Part shown: one piece after another, positions 4,841 through 10,218 of the stretch
How the letters are laid out: each line of letters begins with the position of its first letter
Position numbering within the stretch: position 1 is the first letter of the stretch
Source: Chloroflexota bacterium
GTDB lineage: Bacteria > Chloroflexota > Ktedonobacteria > Ktedonobacterales > JACDGC01
Assembly (NCBI GenBank): GCA_021812265.1
Contig: JAKAOI010000043.1
Coordinates: 1 to 10,218, forward strand
DNA: 10,218 nt
Reading direction: 5' to 3'
Notes under the pieces: generated by a model
What the model saw: the letters and a program-made list of their open reading frames with translations, nothing else
Databases searched by the model: none
What the model was told of the DNA's origin: nothing
Position numbers and translations under genes: made by a program

Positions 4841-5851
4841 ATGTCTCAATCAAATACATCGCAGTCGCAAATTACATCGTTAAGGCGGCAGTTAACACAA
4901 AATCCCGTATCGCAGTTTTTTTTAAAGCAACGTGAAGCAAGCATTGCTATCATTGGTATATTGCTTATTCTCTATTTTGAAACGCAAACCTCTGTATTTT
5001 TATCGAGATACAACATTATTAACCTATTTCAGTTTACCGCGGAAACTGCTATTATCGCCGCCGGCGAAGTAATGCTGCTTATTTTAGGTGAAATTGATCT
5101 TTCTGTAGGCAATGTATACGCTCTTGCGCCTTTCATCATGTATTTTACGGTGCAAGATCATTTTCCGATAATTGTCGGCATATTGGCCGGACTGTTAGTT
5201 AGCGCCTTCATTGGCTTCCTCAACGGCGTAGTCACCGTTGTTCTGGGTATTCCATCATTTATTACAACACTCGGTTCCCTATATATTATTAACGGATTAA
5301 CCTTAACCATTTCAAACGGATTTCCGGAACTGACGCCGGGCACAGGTCAGATTGTCAATATTATGGGCGGCGGCTCATATTCGGAAATGATCTGGGCTGT
5401 TATTGTTGTTTTTGTGCTGCAGTTTGTGCTGAGCAGAACACGTTGGGGTATGTATACCTTTGCGACCGGCGGCAATATCATCGGCGCAAAAGAAGTGGGT
5501 ATAAATACAAGCTTGATTAAAATCGGCAACTTTGTTATCGTTGCGTTTTTAGGCGGACTTTCCGGTATTCTCGCTTCTTTCCGAATATCATCCATCGATC
5601 CATTAGCGGGCGGCTCTACCATCATGTTTTCGGCGATTGCCGGCGCCGTAATCGGCGGCACTGCGCTCAACGGCGGTGTAGGCACGGTGATCGGCTCATT
5701 AATTGGTGTTATTGTGCTTTCTATCATCAAAGATGGATTCACATTGCTGGGAATCAGCGCGTTTACCTTTGATTTAATTTTGGGTATATCCATATTAGTT
5801 GCAATGCTGCTGAATGTGCGGCTGCAAATGTTGCGAAAGGCGGGAAACTAA
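4841..5851 (+). CDS. Sugar ABC transporter permease, RbsC/FrcC-like (BPD_transp_2 family)
   Basis: This is the membrane channel subunit of a CUT2-type sugar importer. The ATG at 4841 follows GGAG with ten bases between; an in-frame ATG at 4787 lies inside a hairpin and is not credible. The 336-residue protein has a polar N-terminus and then about eight to ten hydrophobic segments, beginning at residues 33-46. Family landmarks are GEIDLSVG at 83-90, GIPSFITTLGSLYIINGL near 136-153, and the glycine-rich GAVIGGTALNGGVGTVIGS region near 267-287, followed by the SIIKDGFTLLGIS segment. Length and motifs match RbsC/XylH/FrcC permeases. It likely works as a homodimer, because there is no second permease gene. 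Its stop is one base before the ATPase start. Confidence 0.92.
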   Translation: MSQSNTSQSQITSLRRQLTQNPVSQFFLKQREASIAIIGILLILYFETQTSVFLSRYNIINLFQFTAETAIIAAGEVMLLILGEIDLSVGNVYALAPFIMYFTVQDHFPIIVGILAGLLVSAFIGFLNGVVTVVLGIPSFITTLGSLYIINGLTLTISNGFPELTPGTGQIVNIMGGGSYSEMIWAVIVVFVLQFVLSRTRWGMYTFATGGNIIGAKEVGINTSLIKIGNFVIVAFLGGLSGILASFRISSIDPLAGGSTIMFSAIAGAVIGGTALNGGVGTVIGSLIGVIVLSIIKDGFTLLGISAFTFDLILGISILVAMLLNVRLQMLRKAGN

Positions 5852-5852
5852 C

Positions 5853-6656
5853 ATGGCAGAAGCAAGCGCGTCAGCTCTGCGCGTGGAGCATATTTCTAAA
5901 AATTATGGCGCTGTAACCGCTTTGCGCGATGTTTCACTGGGTGTAAAATATGGTGAGGCGCTGGGCCTTATCGGTGATAACGGCGCCGGAAAATCTACCC
6001 TGATTAAGATTATGACCGGCTATACTGCGCCGACTTCCGGCGCCATTTATGTGAATGAAGAACAAAAACATCTTCACTCAGTAAATTACGCCAGATCGCT
6101 GGGCATTGAAACAGTGTATCAAGACTTGGCAATGATAAGCGAACTCAGCGTTTTTCATAACATGTTTTTGAAACGCGAACTATTAATTCCCCGCACACCG
6201 TTTTTAGATAATCACCGGATGAAGCGTGAGGCGCAGGAGTTTTTGTTAACATTAGGCGTAAAACTGCCCTCGGTTGACGTAGAAGTTTCTAAACTTTCCG
6301 GCGGGCAGCGGCAGGCAGTCGCCATTGCGCGCGCGCTGTTTATGAACGCAAAAATTCTGTTGCTGGATGAGCCGCTGGCAGCTATGGGCGCGCGTGAAGG
6401 CGCCGCCATTTTGGAACTTATTAACAACCTGAAGAAAAAGAATGTGGCGATTATTATGATTGGTCATAATTACGCCCAAGTATTAGAGGTTTGCGACAGA
6501 ATTAATCTACTTCAGCGCGGCGTTATCACCTATGATAAAATTGTTTCATCCAATTCCATGGATGAGCTGAATGATATAATCATCCGCGAATATCGCATCG
6601 ACCAAAAGCAGGCAGAGTCCTCCGCTGCAGCCGATGGCGCCAACATAGTTCACTAA
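5853..6656 (+). CDS. Sugar ABC transporter ATP-binding protein, single-domain (FrcA-like)
   Basis: This is the energising subunit of the importer. The 267-residue protein has one complete nucleotide-binding domain: Walker A GDNGAGKST at 41-49, Q-loop Gln90 in VYQD, signature LSGGQ at 148-152, Walker B ILLLDE at 168-173 and H-loop His205. The usual RbsA/XylG/MglA partner of this permease class has two fused ATPase domains and about 500 residues; a single domain is typical of FrcA-type systems, where it would act as a homodimer. The usual DEPT after Walker B is DEPL here. The ATG at 5853 follows the permease stop after one base, with GCGGG about eight bases upstream. The C-terminal end (about 245-267) is polar and poorly conserved-looking. 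Confidence 0.92.
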   Translation: MAEASASALRVEHISKNYGAVTALRDVSLGVKYGEALGLIGDNGAGKSTLIKIMTGYTAPTSGAIYVNEEQKHLHSVNYARSLGIETVYQDLAMISELSVFHNMFLKRELLIPRTPFLDNHRMKREAQEFLLTLGVKLPSVDVEVSKLSGGQRQAVAIARALFMNAKILLLDEPLAAMGAREGAAILELINNLKKKNVAIIMIGHNYAQVLEVCDRINLLQRGVITYDKIVSSNSMDELNDIIIREYRIDQKQAESSAAADGANIVH

Positions 6657-6669
6657 TGTTTGGCGCCAT
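6634..6669. terminator. Long inverted repeat spanning the stop codon of the ATPase gene
   Basis: ATGGCGCCA (6634-6642) plus ACAT (6643-6646) pairs with ATGT (6656-6659) plus TGGCGCCAT (6661-6669), leaving one bulged T and a nine-base loop. The stop TAA lies in the loop side of the stem. There is no T-run on either strand, so rho-independent termination is not assured; it may mark the transcript end or protect it. Confidence 0.45.
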
Positions 6670-6672
6670 AAC

Positions 6673-6707
6673 GCGCTGTCCGGCAAAAATTTCTTTGCGG
6701 CCAGCGC
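6673..6707. terminator. Imperfect hairpin between the convergent genes
   Basis: GCGCTG (6673-6678) pairs with CAGCGC (6702-6707), then inner CCG/CGG and CAAA/TTTG segments pair around an AT-rich loop, with one mismatch and one bulge. It is symmetric enough to fold in transcripts from either side. As the region lies between two converging stop codons, a bidirectional transcript-end role is the natural inference. Confidence 0.4.
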
Positions 6708-6726
6708 CTAAAGCTGCCCTGCGGTG

Positions 6727-9700
6727 TTATCCGAATGGGTTGAACCGCTTTACCTGCGCCTTGGGTTCATTCATACCGCTTCTGGTTAAAATATCTTTAT
6801 CGATCGCGTCGCGGTCTCGCCCATACAATATACGGCTATATGCGCGAACCTCCGATTCACGAATAGCGCTGTATTTTAAAATCGGCGGGTCGCTGTGCAG
6901 GGTAAACACAGGGGATCGCTCAGAATTTACCATCACCCTGCCAAACGCGGTAAAATTCGGCAAATTGGTAAACTGCTCTGCGCCAAGCGGGCTGGGCGCA
7001 AAAATCCGCGCCATCGCTTCTGCGTCGGAAACGCCTAAGCGAAAAGAAACGATATTCCCTACGTTGCCGATGACGGCGTCACGTATTTCGCCGGTCAGCT
7101 GCCCCACATGCTGATTCGCCAAAATCAAAGAAACGCCATATTTCCGCGTTTCCGCCAACATTTGCGCTAAGCTTTCCGTGGCGTAGTTTTGAAATTCATC
7201 AATATATAAGTAGTTCGTTTTCCGCTGGTTTGCCGGCAAATCAACACGCGAAAGCGCCGCGCCAAGCATCATCGGCAAAATAATCAACCCTAAAAAATTA
7301 GCGTTAAACGCGCCAAGCCGGCCTTTTGCTAAACTCATTAAAATAATCCGCTGCTTATCAAACGCTTCGCGAAACATAAATGAATTGTGAATCTGTCCGA
7401 CAATACGGCGAATAGTATAATCCGTTACAAACGGGCCGAACTTGCTGACAATATAATCCAAAACTTCCGAGCGGTGAAAATCATTCGTGTTATCAATTTG
7501 ATCCGACCAATAGCGTACCACCAGCGGATCCGTAACATATTTCATAATAGATTTTCTATAGGAATCATCTGTCAGCACACGCATCAGCTCTACAAGGGTA
7601 GAGCCGGAAGGCACGCTCATAATGGTGAGCAGACCGTTACGCACTGCGTGTTCAAACCGCGGACCCACAATACCCAAGGTATTGGGATCAAACATTTTGC
7701 GCAGCATGCCTATAAACGTACTGACAATGCGGGCGCGTTCGTCATCGGTTTGCGATTCCAAATTATTAACACCGAGCGGATAGCTGGTTTCCGCAGGATC
7801 GAATAAGATTACATCGTGCAGCCGATGCGCAGGAATGCGCCCTAAAATTTCGCGAATCAATTCCCCGTGCGGATCCATTACGGTAACGCCACAGCCGTTA
7901 TAAATATCTTGCATAATCATATTCATTAAAAAGGTCGATTTTCCTGTCCCCGTTTGCCCAACAACCCACATATGCCGCTCTCGGGATGTTAAGGGCAGCA
8001 CAACACGCCTGTTTTCCTCTAAATTATAATTTGCGCCCAAATGTATGCCCGACTCAACATATCCATAGGGATATTCCGTCACCGGAATATATTCATCTAT
8101 CCAATTGGTGTTATTGGGAAGCGCGGCAATCCGAGATAGTTCATTTAAATCAACCAAATTATACGGCAGCAACCGATGTGAATCTCCGGTCCACGAAGCA
8201 AAAATCAGATTCTCAAATGACCGAACAGCGGCGGCAAATTCAGATGTTCCATCGGTAGAACCGGTGCGGGGCCGGATAACATCCGCATTATTTACTATGC
8301 CACTGAGGGGATTTTTCCAAATCATTTCGGCGCGCAGCGAGCCAGGAGAACCAATTTCACTTTGCAGAGCCACAATTAATGCGTCACCAAGCGACTCTTC
8401 ACCGGTCAGCTGTACCGCAAGGCGAAACGCATTAGACCTTAAAGATTCCCGGCGCATCGCTTTCAACAAACCCGCCATCGCGGGATCGATAATCTCATTC
8501 TGCGATCCGCCGGAAAGCTGTGTAGTGGCCAAAGAACCGGAAACGGCGGAGTCTGGATTATCTAATTGATAGTCAAATTGCTTGCCGTTCAGCGGATCGA
8601 CAGTAAAGGAAACGGCGCAAATGCCTTTTTGCCGGCGCATCAGTTGAATGATGGTGTCGATATCTACAATGCCGGGAAACGGCGCCGGTAAGCCTTCTTG
8701 ATCGGGGCGCTGACGGATTTCCACCATATCTTTTACCTCAAACGGTTTCAGAACCTTTGCAATATCGGTTTGGTTCATACGAACGAAGTGAAAAGAAGTA
8801 AGGGTTGTTTTTAATGTCATTTCAAATTGTTGGGCAACATAATTTGCAAAATTTTTCAGGTAATCTTCATCATTGCTCCAATGGCTTATGCGCGCAATAG
8901 CGGCAAACGACACCCTTTTTTGTGCGCCGGTGGTGTTAGACGCAGGAAAAGTTATAAATCTGAATGACCAAGTAATTGAAACATCAATGCGCTCCAAAGC
9001 TGGCATACGCATCCGCGAGAAAAACAGCGAGGATTGATTCAGCCGGGAGCTGTGAGTCATTGCCGCCAATCCAGCCATTTCAAACGCTGTATATGCGTTT
9101 ATTGTTCCATCGCTTGCGGGAATAAGCAAAATAGCATGATTCTCGCTGTTTTCATCATCTTCTTCATGGAAAGAAATAAATTCAGGTTCCGGCACGGAAT
9201 GCGCCGAACTTATCGGCGGTATTTTTACATCAATAACTTCGCCGCTGAATATTGATTGCAGTATAAGATTTACCCAATTTATATTGTAAGCAGATTGGCA
9301 CGCTTCAATATGAGCAATAGCTGTTTGCAGTTCTTCTTCTGAAATTTGGCGCTTATCACATTGCTGCAGCGCTTCGCTAAACTGCAAACATTCCGGGCAC
9401 GATGGCCGAATATTTTTCTTGCTTTGATATTGATTTAATATCAGCGACTCTTTTATTGCGGCGGCAAATATACTGAGTATGCGCACATGCGGAGGAACAA
9501 ACTCTGTAGTTTCTAAACGCAAACGCACAAGAAACTGAAACATAGCGTCTACGCCATCGGTTAGTTTTTTATCAATAATTTTTTCTTGCGCATTCATAAT
9601 TTTACCGATATTTGCCGCGGTTATATTGCAAACAGCGTGCAGCAAAAAAACATAGCGATCTTCTTCGGACGGCAAAGCAGAAAGCAATAATTTTGCTATC

Positions 9701-10044
9701 AACATCGGCTGCTCAGAAAAATGAAATAAAAGCCGGGAATAAATCGGTATAGTATTGCGTTTTACTAAAATAGGCCGGTTTAATTGCAGATCGGAAATGG
9801 ATAGCGCATAAAAAAAGTTCATCAATTGCTCATCCGTCAGCGGCTCTTGAATAAACGTATGCATTGCGTTCCAAGTTCTATGGAAAAGCTTATCGGCGCT
9901 TAACGTATCGCCATTCATAAAATACAGGAATAGCCGGGCAGAATCTGTCCCAATCGTAGTATACATATGCCGCAGCATTGTGTCTCGCTGATTATCTGCA
10001 TAGTTTTCCGGGATTTGTTCATCATTTGAAGATGTGTTAGCCAT
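6727..10044 (-). CDS. TraD/HerA-like DNA-translocase ATPase with sigma-factor-like and zinc-finger-like N-terminus
   Basis: The C-terminal part belongs to the RecA-like pumping ATPases of the TraD/VirD4/HerA group, which form hexameric rings that move DNA. Seen are Walker A GQTGTGKST at 696-704, the TraD-type VMDPHGELI at 722-730, Walker B LYIDE at 946-950 and the ANQHVGQL motif at 976-983. Residues about 29-65 resemble ECF sigma region 2 (ARLFLYFMNGDTLSADKLF), and 126-172 resemble region 4 (EDRYVFLLHAVCNITAANIG). Residues 216-252 resemble a zf-HC2 anti-sigma zinc finger with C216, C219, H245 and C249. The last Cys of HxxxCxxC is Ala252. Residues about 300-650 match the acidic linker and N-terminal part often seen before such ATPases but show no motif I can name. 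No membrane segment is evident, unlike classical VirD4. The ATG at 10044 follows AAAGGTGA. No relaxase or nuclease gene is in the window, so its role is unknown. Confidence 0.8.
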   Translation of the reverse strand: MANTSSNDEQIPENYADNQRDTMLRHMYTTIGTDSARLFLYFMNGDTLSADKLFHRTWNAMHTFIQEPLTDEQLMNFFYALSISDLQLNRPILVKRNTIPIYSRLLFHFSEQPMLIAKLLLSALPSEEDRYVFLLHAVCNITAANIGKIMNAQEKIIDKKLTDGVDAMFQFLVRLRLETTEFVPPHVRILSIFAAAIKESLILNQYQSKKNIRPSCPECLQFSEALQQCDKRQISEEELQTAIAHIEACQSAYNINWVNLILQSIFSGEVIDVKIPPISSAHSVPEPEFISFHEEDDENSENHAILLIPASDGTINAYTAFEMAGLAAMTHSSRLNQSSLFFSRMRMPALERIDVSITWSFRFITFPASNTTGAQKRVSFAAIARISHWSNDEDYLKNFANYVAQQFEMTLKTTLTSFHFVRMNQTDIAKVLKPFEVKDMVEIRQRPDQEGLPAPFPGIVDIDTIIQLMRRQKGICAVSFTVDPLNGKQFDYQLDNPDSAVSGSLATTQLSGGSQNEIIDPAMAGLLKAMRRESLRSNAFRLAVQLTGEESLGDALIVALQSEIGSPGSLRAEMIWKNPLSGIVNNADVIRPRTGSTDGTSEFAAAVRSFENLIFASWTGDSHRLLPYNLVDLNELSRIAALPNNTNWIDEYIPVTEYPYGYVESGIHLGANYNLEENRRVVLPLTSRERHMWVVGQTGTGKSTFLMNMIMQDIYNGCGVTVMDPHGELIREILGRIPAHRLHDVILFDPAETSYPLGVNNLESQTDDERARIVSTFIGMLRKMFDPNTLGIVGPRFEHAVRNGLLTIMSVPSGSTLVELMRVLTDDSYRKSIMKYVTDPLVVRYWSDQIDNTNDFHRSEVLDYIVSKFGPFVTDYTIRRIVGQIHNSFMFREAFDKQRIILMSLAKGRLGAFNANFLGLIILPMMLGAALSRVDLPANQRKTNYLYIDEFQNYATESLAQMLAETRKYGVSLILANQHVGQLTGEIRDAVIGNVGNIVSFRLGVSDAEAMARIFAPSPLGAEQFTNLPNFTAFGRVMVNSERSPVFTLHSDPPILKYSAIRESEVRAYSRILYGRDRDAIDKDILTRSGMNEPKAQVKRFNPFG

Positions 10045-10051
10045 AGTTGTT

Positions 10052-10059
10052 CACCTTTA
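10052..10059 (-). promoter_or_regulatory. Ribosome-binding site of the large ATPase gene
   Basis: The minus strand reads AAAGGTGA ending seven bases before the ATG at 10044. It supports that start over downstream alternatives, and the sequence further upstream is AT-rich and non-coding in character. Confidence 0.6.
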
Positions 10060-10165
10060 TATGTAATATTTAGGATAATTTTATATTTATGAACTGATAT
10101 GTTTATACAATTAGGCTATATTGTGATAACACATGTATGTAGATATTACACGTGCGTTGCTTTTA

Positions 10166-10195
10166 ATTATATAATAATTAATCTGAAATTTACAA
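10166..10195 (-). promoter_or_regulatory. Possible promoter of the large ATPase gene
   Basis: On the minus strand TTGTAA (10195-10190) and a perfect TATAAT (10171-10166) are 18 bp apart, giving a leader of about 115 nt. The flank 10045-10218 is very AT-rich, which raises the chance of accidental -10 matches. It shows no other gene start within the window. Confidence 0.45.
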
Positions 10196-10218
10196 TAATG
10201 TCCCGAAAAATGGATTTA

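Noticed and set aside
5347..5793. 148-codon minus-strand frame inside the permease gene
   Set aside because: It is the complement of a hydrophobic membrane-protein gene, a common source of false frames; no start signal.
1..10218. CRISPR array, tRNA, rRNA or insertion sequence
   Set aside because: No regularly spaced repeats, cloverleaf, rRNA-like segment, transposase frame or terminal repeats were found on reading both strands.

Overview
The window holds seven protein genes in three blocks. All base composition looks ordinary for a mid-GC bacterial chromosome, with AT-rich intergenic stretches. The organism is most plausibly a flagellated monoderm-type bacterium. The clues are a fliW-csrA-fliD flagellar block, a substrate-binding protein with a twin-arginine signal plus lipobox, and a large TraD/HerA-like ATPase of a kind I associate with Chloroflexota. 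That taxonomic guess is an inference of modest confidence; no RNA gene or other marker in the window settles it.

Block 1 (1-1317, minus strand) runs fliW, csrA, fliD. FliW and CsrA form the known partner-switch that couples flagellin assembly to translation. The csrA start sits one base after the fliW stop, with its ribosome-binding site inside the fliW end. FliD is cut off by the left window edge. It carries an unusual Ser/Thr/Gly-rich N-terminal extension, and CsrA carries a long C-terminal tail. A foldable segment lies between csrA and fliD.

Block 2 (1535-6656, plus strand) is a sugar-uptake module. A ROK-family regulator has its own sigma-70-like promoter, overlapped by an inverted repeat. 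A structured intergenic region follows, then a second promoter with a perfect 12-bp palindrome placed at the expected transcription start. After a leader of about 340 nt with two tandem hairpins come a Tat-type lipoprotein binding protein, an RbsC-type permease and a single-domain ABC ATPase. Gene order and the single-domain ATPase match FrcBCA-like CUT2 importers; the sugar cannot be read from the sequence. A strong hairpin between the binding-protein and permease genes probably lowers expression of the distal genes.

Block 3 (6727-10044, minus strand, convergent with block 2) is one gene for a 1105-residue protein. Its C-terminal 430 residues are a clear TraD/HerA-like DNA-pumping ATPase. 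Its N-terminal 250 residues look like a degenerate ECF sigma factor (regions 2 and 4) followed by a zf-HC2 anti-sigma-like zinc finger. I regard this architecture as the most interesting item in the window. The genes of blocks 2 and 3 meet over two long imperfect inverted repeats.
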